NCBI RefSeq assembly: GCF_900156495.1
Contig: NZ_FTNT01000011.1
Span: 1-64,000, forward strand
DNA from: Williamsia sterculiae
GTDB lineage: Bacteria; Actinomycetota; Actinomycetes; Mycobacteriales; Mycobacteriaceae
Direction of reading: 5' to 3'
DNA length: 64,000 nt
Below are positions 18,544-27,102 of this stretch, piece after piece. The position numbers and the translations under genes are program-made. A model generated the notes under the pieces. It saw nothing but the letters and a program-made list of their open reading frames with translations. It was not told the DNA's origin and searched no databases. Each line of letters starts with the position of its first letter. Position 1 is the stretch's first letter.

Positions 18544-18770
18544 TGTCGGGTGACAACGTTGTTGAGACTTTGCCACCCCAGATGAGACTCGATGACAGCT
18601 ACCTGGGGTCGACGAGCCCGCTGACCTCGCGGAACAGAAACGGTAAGTCCCACAACGATTGTCATCCGGGCGGCCTGAGTTCGCGAATCTAGAGAGTCTC
18701 ACATCCGATGACACTGACTGTGTGTTCCGCCGCCGAAACGCGCAGGTCAGGACTCCCAAGGAGGTGGCTT
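18544..18770. repeat. IS-end-like repeat, copy A (interrupted)
   Basis: TGTCGGGTGACA at 18544, GAGACTTTGCCACCC near 18566 and GAGACTCGATGACAGCT ending at 18600 match copy B at 28622-28680. The second half of copy B (TTCC.CC.CCGAAAC, then CTCCCAAG.AGGTG) recurs here only at about 18723-18768, after an insertion of about 120 bases. Repeated short TG/GACA motifs of this type are typical of IS21-family ends (knowledge of that family); no transposase gene remains. Confidence 0.5.
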
Positions 18771-18774
18771 CGCT

Positions 18775-19761
18775 CTAGCTGTTCAGCGACACAGGCGTTC
18801 CCCGGCCCTGTCCACGTGCCGCGGCGACGACGATTGCGGCGGTTGCGAGGTCCTGCAGTCCGACACCGGTCGAGTCGAACAGGGTGATCTCGTCGGCGCT
18901 GCGGCGACCCGGGCGGCGACCGGTGATGACGTCGCCGAGTTCGACGGAGACGTCGTCGGCGGTGATGGCGTTCTCAGCGATCGCGAGGACGGCGTCGCCC
19001 GACTTGGCCAGAGCGGTGGCCCGGCTGTCGACGACGATGCGGCTGCGGGCCATGGCTGCACCGTCGACCTCGCGCTCGCCGGGTCGTGGTGCGGCGCCGA
19101 CGACGTTGAGGTGCGTCCCCGGTCGCAGCGCGGCGCCGCGCAGCACGGGCGTGACCGACGGCGTGAGTGTGCAGATGATGTCGGCGCGGGCGGCAACGTC
19201 GTCGACCGACGCAGCGGTCCATACCGGGATCGCCATGTCAGACAGTGCACCTTGGAACTCGTCGACCCTCTTCGGTGATCGCGACCACACGACGACCTCG
19301 GTGAGGGTGCGCGTCGCCGCGATCGCCCGTGTGTGCTCGATGGCGAGATTGCCTGCACCGACGAGGCCCAGGATGTACGCGTCGGGGCGGGCGAGATGTG
19401 CTGTGGCGACGGCGCTGGTCGCGGCGGTGCGCATCGCGGTGATCGCCCGTCCGTCGAGGACGGCAACGCATTCGCCGGTGACGGTGGAGGTGACGACGAT
19501 CGTCGACCGCTGGCGGGGGAGGCCGCGGGTGCTATTGCACGGCAGGTCGGACAGGATCTTTACGCAGGCGAGGTCGCCGAGGGCGGCGACCATGGTGAGC
19601 ACTCGTCCGTCCTCTCCGTCCTCGCCTACCGGCAGCGAACCGGGTTCGGGATTCCGTGCGGCACCCGTGGCGAGGTCGGCATGAGCCTGCTCGACCGCGA
19701 CGCGTACGGCGTCGCGGTCGAGCAGGGCGGCGACCTCGGAATGCCGCAGTACCAGTGTCAT
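18775..19761 (-). CDS. Ornithine cyclodeaminase / mu-crystallin family protein
   Basis: A 328-aa NAD(P)-dependent enzyme of the OCD/mu-crystallin family, members of which are ornithine cyclodeaminases, alanine dehydrogenases or imine reductases. Visible parts are the N-terminal catalytic strand (LVLRHSEVAALLDRDAVRVAV), the substrate-site stretch DLACVKILSDLP with the conserved Lys, AVLDGRAITAMRTAATSAVA, the Rossmann motif GLVGAGNLAIEHTRAIAA, and the conserved DSTGVGLQDLATA at the end. It overlaps the binding-protein gene by the 4-nt ATGA, so they are coupled. The exact reaction is not predictable. Confidence 0.85.
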   Translation of the reverse strand: MTLVLRHSEVAALLDRDAVRVAVEQAHADLATGAARNPEPGSLPVGEDGEDGRVLTMVAALGDLACVKILSDLPCNSTRGLPRQRSTIVVTSTVTGECVAVLDGRAITAMRTAATSAVATAHLARPDAYILGLVGAGNLAIEHTRAIAATRTLTEVVVWSRSPKRVDEFQGALSDMAIPVWTAASVDDVAARADIICTLTPSVTPVLRGAALRPGTHLNVVGAAPRPGEREVDGAAMARSRIVVDSRATALAKSGDAVLAIAENAITADDVSVELGDVITGRRPGRRSADEITLFDSTGVGLQDLATAAIVVAAARGQGRGTPVSLNS

Positions 19762-20681
19762 CGGGTGCCGCCCACCGCCATCTCGATCGAGTCGATGATG
19801 CGCGTGTCGACGATGTCGTCGAACGATGGCGCCGTGTGGACCATCGACTCCTCGGCGAGGATGCGCATCCACCGGTCGGTGGCCGCGGGATCGATGCGTG
19901 GGGTCTCCCACGTGCGTGACGACTGGATACGACCACACGCGGCAGATAGGGTGGCCGGTGACATCGACGGCCAGTGCTCCACGAGCAGAGGCTCGAGCTC
20001 GGCGACCGGTGCCTGGTTTACCGCAGCCATGGCCTCGCCGAGTGCTGAGGTGAAGTCGACGAGGCGGTCCTGTAGTTCGTCGAATCGGTCGGAGCGGCAG
20101 TAATAGACGCTATTCGGTCCGAGTCCGCCGACCTTGGCGTATTCGACGGCGATGCAGCCGGTGCCGCGGTCGGACATCGACTGTGCCGTGGTGATGTCGA
20201 GGATGATCGCGTCGCCGAGACCGCTCTCGAACAACTCCACGAACATCGGGGTCGACAGGTCGCGAAGGAACGTCGTGTCGGCCGGATCGACGCCCGACTC
20301 GCGCATCATTCCTGCTGTGATGGCGTATGGTGCACTGCCGCCGATGCCGGGGGCGAGCACCACCGCCCCGTGGAGTGATGACCACGTGAACGTCCTGTCT
20401 GACGTCGTGCGTGTCACCAGCGCTTTGGGGAACTGGTGGTTGAGCTGGGTGAAGACGGTCAGCTCCCGGGGGGTGCCGTGGTACATGCCGGGTACCCAAA
20501 TGCCGCCGAGTGCGACATCGGCTGCGCCGCTGGCGAGGTCGTCGAGGACGCCGGTCCAGGGGTCGCATGCCTTGGCTGTCACCGTTAGTCCGCGGTCGGC
20601 GAACAGTCCGGCGTGATCGGCGTAGTACTCGGGCAGGTAGTTGAGACCGTGGGCAGTCGCGGAGATGGCCAGGTGTGCCAT
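19758..20681 (-). CDS. ABC-type substrate-binding protein (NMT1/SsuA-like), without signal peptide
   Basis: A 307-aa protein of the SsuA/THI5 NMT1 family, which bind nitrogen or sulfur compounds such as sulfonates or pyrimidines. Family features are the opening LAISATAHGLNYLPEYYADHAGLFADRG, VALGGIWVPGMYHGTP, and the second-lobe stretches ALVTRTTSDRTF and GGLGPNSVYYCR. The first residues (MAHLAISATAHG) are not a signal peptide, and no ABC permease or ATPase is nearby. It may therefore act in the cytoplasm as a sensor or enzyme. It is coupled to the OCD gene and lies downstream of an MFS gene. Confidence 0.8.
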   Translation of the reverse strand: MAHLAISATAHGLNYLPEYYADHAGLFADRGLTVTAKACDPWTGVLDDLASGAADVALGGIWVPGMYHGTPRELTVFTQLNHQFPKALVTRTTSDRTFTWSSLHGAVVLAPGIGGSAPYAITAGMMRESGVDPADTTFLRDLSTPMFVELFESGLGDAIILDITTAQSMSDRGTGCIAVEYAKVGGLGPNSVYYCRSDRFDELQDRLVDFTSALGEAMAAVNQAPVAELEPLLVEHWPSMSPATLSAACGRIQSSRTWETPRIDPAATDRWMRILAEESMVHTAPSFDDIVDTRIIDSIEMAVGGTR

Positions 20682-20725
20682 AGGTGTGTACCTCTCTGTG
20701 ATGATTCGTGTGCGTGTCGGGCGGT

Positions 20726-22150
20726 CTAGGCAGGGGCCTCACTGGCCTCCTCGAGCGACCGTCCGAATGTTTCGGGGCCGAAGCGGGCGGCGGCGACGAG
20801 CAGCCCATACATCACGGCGATCATGAAGAAGACGCCTGCGACACCGGCGATGTCGAAGAAGAACAGTGCGGCGAACGGCATCACCGCACCGGCGACGTTG
20901 CCGATCCCGTTGACCACCGAGGCGCCCATGGCGCGGATGGAGGTCGGGAACAGCTCCGGCGTCCACACCGATAACATCGTGTTCAGCAGCATAGTGAAGA
21001 ACTGAAAGATAGCTCCCAGCACCAGGATCAGGAAGACGTTCTGCGCGAAGACGGCGAAGCAGATGGCCGAGATGCAGCCGAGCACGGCGGCGGACATGAC
21101 GGTCGCCCGTCGGGGAGCGCGGCCGGCGAGATAGCAGGCGGTGCAGGCGCCGAACAGGCTGCCGATGTTCATGATCATCGTGAACAGCAGCGAATCCGAC
21201 AGCGAGTAGCCCCGGGACACCAGCAGGATCGGCATGAGGAACAGCAGGGTGACCTGCGCACCGAACGACATCCACGACGCGGAGCCGATGGCCGCGGTGC
21301 GACGCAGGTTGCGGCCCTTGAAGACCTCGGCATACGACGTTTTCACGTCGGGCAGGGCGTCGCCGGCGGTGACGAACGAGCCTGTCGGCCCGGGCTTGCG
21401 CAGCCCCTTGATCGAACCGCTCGCGAGTCGGGTCAGCGACACGTTCGCTTCGTCCACGCGACCCTTCGACAGTAGGAACCGCGGTGACTCGGGTAGGTAG
21501 CGGCGGAACGCGACGACCAGCACGGCCGGCAGTGCGAGGATGACGTAGGTCCAGCGCCACGAGTGGTCGTCACCGCCGAGCACACCCCCGAGGGGGCCGA
21601 GCACCAGGAGGAAGAAGCCGAACGAGGCGATGTTGCCGATGCCGCCCGAGGAGATGTTGAGCGTCGCGAGCAGGGAGCCGCGATGCCGGGTGGCCACCAC
21701 CTCGGCGAGGATCGCCAGTCCGACGGTGAACTCGCCGCCCAGGCCGATGCCGACGATGAAGCGGCTGGCCAGCAGCATCTCGTAGTTGACGGCGGCGGCG
21801 CTGATCAGCCCGCCGAGGGTGTAGACCAGCAAATTCAGGCTGAGAGCGACCCGTCGACCCCACCGGTCGGCGATGTACCCGCCGATCAGGCGGCCGACCA
21901 GCCCGCCGACGACTGTGACCGTGTTGATCAGGGTCAGCTGCGCGTTACCGATCCCCAAGGAGTCCTTGATAAGCGGTCCCATGGCGCCGGTCGAATTCTG
22001 CTCGAGGCTGTCGAAGAAGAGGCCTGCCATGAGCAGCGCGATGACCGCCGCCTGGACCCGCGTGAAGCCAATCTTGTCCAGGGCGGTAGTGAGTCCCGCG
22101 CCGGGCGGGGAGAGGGGGACGGTTTGTGCGATGGGTGCTGGGATGGCCAT
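20726..22150 (-). CDS. MFS transporter (aromatic acid/sugar-porter-like)
   Basis: A 474-aa twelve-helix major facilitator. The conserved loop-2 motif is GGYIADRWGRRVALSLN and the loop-8 motif is partly visible (LAGRAPRRATVMSA). The PESPRFLLSKGRVDEA sequence after helix 6 is typical of the SP/AAHS subfamilies. The ATG at 22150 is chosen because a GGAGA ribosome-binding site lies 9 bases before it. It is the first gene of an operon with the binding protein and the OCD enzyme, so it is presumably the importer for their common substrate (inference). Confidence 0.88.
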   Translation of the reverse strand: MAIPAPIAQTVPLSPPGAGLTTALDKIGFTRVQAAVIALLMAGLFFDSLEQNSTGAMGPLIKDSLGIGNAQLTLINTVTVVGGLVGRLIGGYIADRWGRRVALSLNLLVYTLGGLISAAAVNYEMLLASRFIVGIGLGGEFTVGLAILAEVVATRHRGSLLATLNISSGGIGNIASFGFFLLVLGPLGGVLGGDDHSWRWTYVILALPAVLVVAFRRYLPESPRFLLSKGRVDEANVSLTRLASGSIKGLRKPGPTGSFVTAGDALPDVKTSYAEVFKGRNLRRTAAIGSASWMSFGAQVTLLFLMPILLVSRGYSLSDSLLFTMIMNIGSLFGACTACYLAGRAPRRATVMSAAVLGCISAICFAVFAQNVFLILVLGAIFQFFTMLLNTMLSVWTPELFPTSIRAMGASVVNGIGNVAGAVMPFAALFFFDIAGVAGVFFMIAVMYGLLVAAARFGPETFGRSLEEASEAPA

Positions 22151-22233
22151 AGCCGTGTCTCCGAAGGAGCGAGGATGGCGCCGGTGGTATCGCCACGGGC
22201 GATCGCCGTCGGAAGTGTCTGGCGATGAGCAAG

Positions 22234-22320
22234 TTGTATACAAAAAAGGTGTCGTACGCGTTTCGTCTCGCAACTTCTATGTTACGAGCAGGCTATTAGC
22301 CAAGCAGTCGTATACAAAAA
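22234..22320. promoter_or_regulatory. Putative GntR operators between MFS and GntR genes
   Basis: TTGTATACAA at 22234-22243 is a perfect 10-bp palindrome, followed by AAAA. A second, related site TCGTATACAAAAA lies at 22308-22320, ending next to the gntR stop codon. VanR/FadR-type GntR proteins are known to bind such GTATAC-centred sites, and the pair sits upstream of the MFS operon, so autonomous control of that operon is likely. Confidence 0.6.
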
Positions 22321-22938
22321 TTAGTCAGCGGTCGCACGCCCCGGTTCGTCTCGCCGCAAGTGCTCGTCCATGAGGAAGCCGGCCTGCACGGAGGCGCCAT
22401 CGAGGATCGCGGCGGCGAGCACGGCGTGGTCGCGTCGTGAGGTCTCGGGGTCGTGGCCGAGACCCCACGCGACCCGCCTGCTGACCGACCCCAGGAGATC
22501 GCGGAGCTGGTCGTTGCCCGTCGCCTCGGCGACGAGTGCGTGGAAGCTGCGCCCGTCGGCGGATTGGTCGAGGTCTGCGTCGTCGGGCCGGGTGTAGCGG
22601 ACGAGCACGTCGGCGACAGCCCCGCCGCGCCGGTCGGCGGCGAGCCGTGCCGCAAACACCTCGAGTCCACGGCGAACCTCGAGCAGTTCACGGTTGTCTT
22701 TGCGCAACGACGAGGAGACCGTAGCCCCGCGGTAGCGAACGATCGTCACGAACCCCTCGGCCTGCAACTGGGCGAGTGCCTCACGCACCGGGACCCGGGA
22801 CACGCCGAACCGCTTGGCGAGCGCCTCCTCCACGAGCCGCTCGCCACCTTCGAGGCGGCCGGCCAGGATCTCCGCCCGCAGCAACCGGGCGATGACATCA
22901 CCGGGTGACTCGTCACTTCCCTGCGCCTCGGCACTCAC
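22321..22938 (-). CDS. GntR-family regulator with FCD domain
   Basis: A 205-aa regulator. The winged HTH is clear (IARLLRAEILAGRLEGGERL, then LAKRFGVSRVPVREALAQLQAEGFV). The all-helical FCD ligand domain follows (LLEVRRGLEVFAARLAADR, then FHALVAEATGNDQL and DHAVLAAAILDG). It reads in the same direction as the MFS operon and lies directly upstream of its promoter region, which carries TTGTATACAA-type sites. It probably represses the operon until an acid ligand binds. Confidence 0.9.
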   Translation of the reverse strand: MSAEAQGSDESPGDVIARLLRAEILAGRLEGGERLVEEALAKRFGVSRVPVREALAQLQAEGFVTIVRYRGATVSSSLRKDNRELLEVRRGLEVFAARLAADRRGGAVADVLVRYTRPDDADLDQSADGRSFHALVAEATGNDQLRDLLGSVSRRVAWGLGHDPETSRRDHAVLAAAILDGASVQAGFLMDEHLRRDEPGRATAD

Positions 22939-22987
22939 ATGAATAACTCTATCGACGTCGCGCGTATTGATTGGTTGCTGCGCAACC

Positions 22988-23020
22988 GTGTCCGATCCAG
23001 AACTAGTTGAGAGTGGGCGG
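22988..23020. repeat. TGAGAGTG-type repeat copy
   Basis: GTGTCCGATCCAGAAC followed by TAGTTGAGAGTGGG resembles the element at 12309-12340 (TGTCCGATCCA, then GGTGAGAGTGG). It lies between the GntR gene and the IS3 fragment at the left edge of the second accessory region. A partial relative, GATCCAGAACCAGT, is at about 5126. Confidence 0.4.
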
Positions 23021-23113
23021 CGGTCCTGACCAGGAAGCTCTCACCGATTGTTTTTCATTCGCATCGCTAAGCGGGGACTGCCCCGAGTTCAGTCGACTCG
23101 CGGGGTGTGAATT

Positions 23114-23336
23114 TCAAGCTGCGGTTGCGACTGGTGGGTGGAGCAGTTCGAACTCTATCGGGGTGAGCCTGCCGAGGGCGCGTTGCCGGCGACATCGGTG
23201 GTAGGTCCGCTCAATCCAGGACACGATTGCCAAGGCGTAATTCGGCACGCGCGGACCAGCGCCTGCGGTCGAGGACGTTGCGTTGCAGAAGGGCGAAGAA
23301 CGACTCCATGGCGGCGTTGTCCCCGCATGCTTTATT
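23114..23336 (-). pseudogene. IS3-family transposase (OrfB), C-terminal fragment
   Basis: The reverse strand encodes the end of an IS3-family DDE transposase: GDNAAMESFFALLQRNVLD, then in another frame AIVSWIERTYHRCRRQRALG and LTPIEFELLHPPVATAA, stop at 23116-23114. The frame changes near 23240. The catalytic Asp residues and the first two thirds of orfB are missing, as is orfA. The break is exactly where a palindrome begins (23331). Confidence 0.75.
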
Positions 23337-23358
23337 TCGTCACCCGTGACGAAATAAA
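23331..23358. repeat. Perfect 13-bp-arm palindrome at IS3-fragment junction
   Basis: Left arm TTTATTTCGTCAC, two-base centre CC, right arm GTGACGAAATAAA. It is AT-rich outside and begins exactly where the IS3 fragment ends. It could be an operator for the gene at 23465, an inverted target or end of a mobile element, or a recombination site. A sequence with the same CGTCAC/GTGACG core is at 28233-28245. Confidence 0.6.
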
Positions 23359-23464
23359 CGGATCATGTTGTGTGACAACGGCAGCTGGTAACGCTGCGTG
23401 TTAGTCAGGTGCGAGTTGTTTATCCTTGTGGTGAGAGGTGTCCGCTTTAGGAGGTTGTGGCCTG

Positions 23465-24079
23465 GTGATTGTGCCGGTGTTGATTGACGAGCATCGTTAC
23501 CGGCAGGGGATTGCACCGCAGGTCGGGGATGATGTTCGATGGCAACTGTTCTGGAATGAGCCTTTCGCGGGGTGGTGGCCTGGTCTTCGACCGGGGTGGT
23601 CGCTGACGGCGGCGTTGCGCCCCGCCGCATCAGAGCCGGTGACTCATCTGGGTGCCAGGCCCGAGGACAACACACTGATGCAGCCGGCCATCGGGACAGT
23701 CGGTGCTTTGCGTGTTCACTGCACCGCACAGATTCCGGTACCAGACACCGTGGTCCTCAGCGGTGCCGTACGCCTCAAGGCTGGGCTGCGACCCCGTGCT
23801 GACACGCCTCAGTCGCACCCTCTTGGCCGTCCTGGCGAGGTTGCGTACACCGAGGGCGTCATCGCCGGGATGCACCTGGTGTCGATCAAGCTCGACTACC
23901 GCGCGCACCCACAGTGGCCGGCGTGGCACCGACGGGAACCCATCGCAGGCAGCGAACGAATCTATGACCTCGACCAACCCCCGGCCGAACTGCATACCCA
24001 TTGGCCTGACGGTGACACCCAGGGCGCGGTCCGGGTAGAGGAACTGCTGGTGGACCTGGATCTGACTGGCAACCGGTGA
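23465..24079 (+). CDS. Hypothetical protein resembling DUF6578
   Basis: A 204-aa protein from GTG 23465, with AGGAGG about 10 bases before it. The N-terminal part (HRYRQGIAPQVGDDVRWQLF) and the C-terminal end (VRVEELLVDLDLTG) resemble DUF6578, and the length and layout are similar to the protein encoded at 10271-10999. No domain with known activity is visible and no signal peptide is present. The palindrome at 23331 lies 107 bases upstream, in the promoter region. Confidence 0.55.
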   Translation: MIVPVLIDEHRYRQGIAPQVGDDVRWQLFWNEPFAGWWPGLRPGWSLTAALRPAASEPVTHLGARPEDNTLMQPAIGTVGALRVHCTAQIPVPDTVVLSGAVRLKAGLRPRADTPQSHPLGRPGEVAYTEGVIAGMHLVSIKLDYRAHPQWPAWHRREPIAGSERIYDLDQPPAELHTHWPDGDTQGAVRVEELLVDLDLTGNR

Positions 24080-24112
24080 CGTTGTCGCAGCACACGTGGT
24101 AGCAGCGAGGGC

Positions 24113-24928
24113 CTACCTACGGTTGATGGTGTCGGCATCGTATTGCAGGGAGTCTTCGGGGCCGACGGGGTAGGCCTCAAGCTGGGCGTTGTCGAGGATT
24201 GTTGCCGCGACGTGGTCTGTGCAGCCTACGATGGTGGAGTCGAAGTCGATTTCTGAGGCGACGAACCAGGTGTGGTCGGCGGGCCACATGATGTTCGGGG
24301 ATGGCGGATTACCGTCGTTGCGGTCGAAGTAGCCGGCGATGTGCGGTGCGTGCAATAGGGAGCCGGACACCACTTCGAAATCGCGGCCGGGCACAGACAC
24401 GGTGCCGGTGGGTGTGCGCTGTATGTGGGTTGGTTGCTCGGTGGGCCACAGCGCGTGGGCGGCGTGTACCCAGGTATCGGCGCCGGTGTTGCCGGAGTAG
24501 CCGTTCCAGAACCCGAAGTAGACCGACTCCGGAGTACCTGTCACTCCGATGAGCAGCTCGTACAGGGCGAGGGCGTCGTGCAATGGCAGCTCGCCCATCA
24601 CCGGTTCGTCGTTACGCCACATGGTGCTGGTCGGATTCACCGGCTCGTCGGCGTCGATGAGCCTCCACCACTGCACCAGCGGATGAACCCGGCGTCCCGT
24701 GACCGCGGCCACGTCACGCCAGTGAATTCCCCATTCCGAGCCGCCGACGGAATGCAAGATCCGTACGTACGCGGTATACCCGGAGGGGCAGACCCCGGTC
24801 ACAGAACCCCACGGACCAGTGAGCCGAGGTCTGATCCATTCTCCCGCTGTGGGATCGACCCGTTTCATAGCAGCCGCGACACCAGGGCAGCGGTGAACGA
24901 CGTCACGTATGCCGCTCTTGGCCGCCAC
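24113..24928 (-). CDS. Conserved hypothetical protein
   Basis: A 271-aa soluble protein. The sequence recalls an unnamed actinobacterial family with segments RLTGPWGSVTGVCPSGYTAY, GYSGNTGADTW and a C-terminal WPADHTWFVASEIDFDSTIV followed by a short acidic tail. That last segment is well conserved in homologues I recall; no catalytic motif is evident. Convergent with the gene at 23465, with 33 bases between stops. Function unknown; toxin-immunity or surface-associated roles cannot be judged from sequence. Confidence 0.6.
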   Translation of the reverse strand: MAAKSGIRDVVHRCPGVAAAMKRVDPTAGEWIRPRLTGPWGSVTGVCPSGYTAYVRILHSVGGSEWGIHWRDVAAVTGRRVHPLVQWWRLIDADEPVNPTSTMWRNDEPVMGELPLHDALALYELLIGVTGTPESVYFGFWNGYSGNTGADTWVHAAHALWPTEQPTHIQRTPTGTVSVPGRDFEVVSGSLLHAPHIAGYFDRNDGNPPSPNIMWPADHTWFVASEIDFDSTIVGCTDHVAATILDNAQLEAYPVGPEDSLQYDADTINRR

Positions 24929-25320
24929 ATCCGGTCAACGTAACAGTGCCGAGACTGCCCAGTCCCGCGGTTTGTTGTCAGTAGGGCAGAGCGTGTATGT
25001 AGAGCCACGTACTACGGTCGCGGGCGTGTGGGTCGAACCACGCGTCGAGGTCTCCGCCCCGTTCGCCCGACGGTGCGGGCCCGGTGTTGTACGTGGGTCG
25101 CGGCCGAGTGCACGTCATCAAGCTCGGGGAGGGTGGGGGACCGTGATGTGACGGGTCTCGCCGGGTCACCGAGGTGCCGGAATCGGAGGACCCGCATCGA
25201 AACCCTGCCTGGCCAATAATGCTGTCTCGCATGGCAGCAGTGCCAGCGTCAATCACAAGGTACGCCGATGACGAGCCCTGGTACTGCGAGGTCACCTCAC
25301 CGTATTCGTGGTGCTGTGCT
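24929..25320. other. Gene-free stretch
   Basis: About 390 bases with no supportable gene. A minus-strand frame across it has no recognisable domain or start signal. It lies between a conserved hypothetical gene and the 3' end of the recombinase trio, so it may contain the end of that element. Confidence 0.35.
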
Positions 25321-26753
25321 CTACACGGACCCCCATGCTGCCGACGATCCGTTGGAGTGCTTCTAGTGTCGCGGGGTGGTATCCGAGGGTGTCGGCGAGT
25401 ATCGCGACGGGTGTTGTTTTCGACAGTCTGTCAGGGTGCCGAGGCGGGCGGCGAGTGCGGCGAAGAGGGGTTTGAGTCGTAGCCGCAGGTGTGCGGGGTC
25501 GATGTGGTTTCCGGGGGTGTAGCCGCGGAATACCCATGGTGAGTGGGGGTGGGCGGCGGTTTGTCCGTGGATGTTGTCCGCGGCCAGTGCCCGGACGGGT
25601 TCGTCGAGGGGTGGGGCAGGGTGATTGGGTAGCTGCCCAGTTGCAGGGTGACGCCGGTGTCGGTGACGATGATGTCGTTGCAGGTGAGGTTGCTGATTTT
25701 CTCGGCTCGTTGGCCGAACACGATGATCAGGATGGCTACGAGCCGGTCGCGGTCGGTCAGATCCTCGGTGTACACAACCTGCTGGACTGCTTCGGTTTGG
25801 GATTGAGTGTCGAGCCGGGTGGCGGTTCCGCGTCGGTGCTGTACGACGGTGAGGTCGGCGGGAACAATTCGTGTGGCGATCGCCCAGCGAATGAATCGGT
25901 AGACATGTCCGCGGGTGCTCGTGCCGCCGGGTTGCCAGGCGTCGATCTCGTGTTGGCCGGCTTGGGTGAGCGTGAGTCCGTGTTCGAGGGTCAACCAGTT
26001 GCAGTACTCGATGGCGACGGTGAATAATTGCTTGGCTCGCAGGAACGCGGAGTTGCTGATCGGGGACGAACTGCGCAGATGGCGCAGCAGTCCCCACCGG
26101 CGGAATTGATCGATGATTATCTGCTGTTCGGGATCGATCACCCGTTCCTGTTTATCGAGTGCCCACATCTCGAATCGTGCCAGCAGCTCGTCTCGTCGTG
26201 GGAGCACACCGTGTTCCACGAGCAGCGCCCTCATGTAGTTCGTCGTCTGGCCGGTGGGCAGCGCGTCGACTGTGTCATGGTCAATGTTGTTCTGCGCGGC
26301 GAGCTGTGTGAGGAACTGTTCGACATGTGGTTGGCGGATCCAGGTCAGGCCGCTGTTGGGTCGTTCCATCGCGCCGAGTGCATCGGCGATCACCGTCAGC
26401 TTCGGGTCCACGTTTCCGGTGTCGGGGTTGCGTAGTAGCTCGGTGGCGGTGTACTGCAGGATGCACCGCTGGCAGCGCCCGCCGCGGTACAACTCGGTTT
26501 CAGCGCCGCACTCGACGCAGTCCACGTTCAGGGTGATATCGCTACAGCGCGGGCAGGCCGGTGCACCATCGATAATTCCTGGCAGGACCCCTTCGTGTCC
26601 GCAGGCGCAGCGTCCCGTGGTGCGTTTAGCCGCTTGATAGCAGTTGCCGCACACCAGGCCTTCCGGCCACCACGCGGCCGGCCAATAGCATTTGCCGCAC
26701 CGATCACACGGTGAGTATTTGTCGGGTTCTTCGGGTTTACGTGGTCTGGCGAT
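25321..26753 (-). pseudogene. Zinc-ribbon tyrosine recombinase (third gene of a recombinase trio), frameshifted
   Basis: The N-terminal part has several Cys pairs (CDRCGKCYW, CGNCYQAAK, CACGHEG, CPRCSD, CVECGAE, CQRC), a multi-zinc-ribbon region, followed by recombinase sequence (LVAILIIVFGQRAEKISNLT). Later segments are in other frames: APPLDEPVRALAADNIHGQT, HLRLRLKPLFAALAARLG, then TTPVAILADTLGYHPATLE and HSNGSSAAWGSV. Frame changes are needed near 25600, 25415 and 25350. Translation probably began at the codon at 26753-26751, read as ATC: the expected start MARPRK appears as I-A-R-P-R-K. The gene is therefore inactive. Confidence 0.7.
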
Positions 26754-27102
26754 CGGGATCCTCCACTACGCGGATACGGTGAGCGATCGGCCCGCCCGGA
26801 GACGGGCGCAGGCCGAGAGCGCGGTCAGGCGGTGCGTGCGCGGTTTTGGCTGCTCGCATTTCCACGAACGGTTCGAATAGGTCGCCGGGGGAGCAGTCGA
26901 AGATGTCGCATAGCGCGGCCAGTGTCTGTGACGAAATGCGCTGTGGCTCCGTGGTCACGAGCCCATAGATTTGCGCATCAGAGAGGTGGATGCCACGCGA
27001 TTGCAGCAACGGTTTCAGGTCGGTCGATTTCCAGAGATTGTGGGTGGCCATGACAGTGCGCAGGTGCCAGTGGAACCCGATCCGGCGTTGTTCACCGCTC
27101 AT
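26737..27102 (-). CDS. XRE-family helix-turn-helix protein (second gene of a recombinase trio)
   Basis: A 121-aa protein whose HTH covers about residues 20-75 (LKPLLQSRGIHLSDAQIYGLV, then RISSQTLAALCDIFDCSPGDLFEP). ATG 27102 overlaps the upstream recombinase stop (ATGA), so translation is coupled. Its last codons overlap the start region of the third gene. It probably acts as regulator or accessory factor for the element's recombination. This gene is intact, unlike its two neighbours. Confidence 0.75.
   Translation of the reverse strand: MSGEQRRIGFHWHLRTVMATHNLWKSTDLKPLLQSRGIHLSDAQIYGLVTTEPQRISSQTLAALCDIFDCSPGDLFEPFVEMRAAKTAHAPPDRALGLRPSPGGPIAHRIRVVEDPDRQTT

Noticed and set aside
22972-22986. 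GGTTGC-TGC-GCAACC hairpin upstream of the GntR gene as a terminator or operator
   Set aside because: Short 6-bp stem without T-run and no gene ending there; chance formation is likely.
24929-25295. Long open minus-strand frame before the recombinase trio
   Set aside because: No recognised domain, poor composition, and a competing frame of similar quality in the same interval; not supported as a gene.
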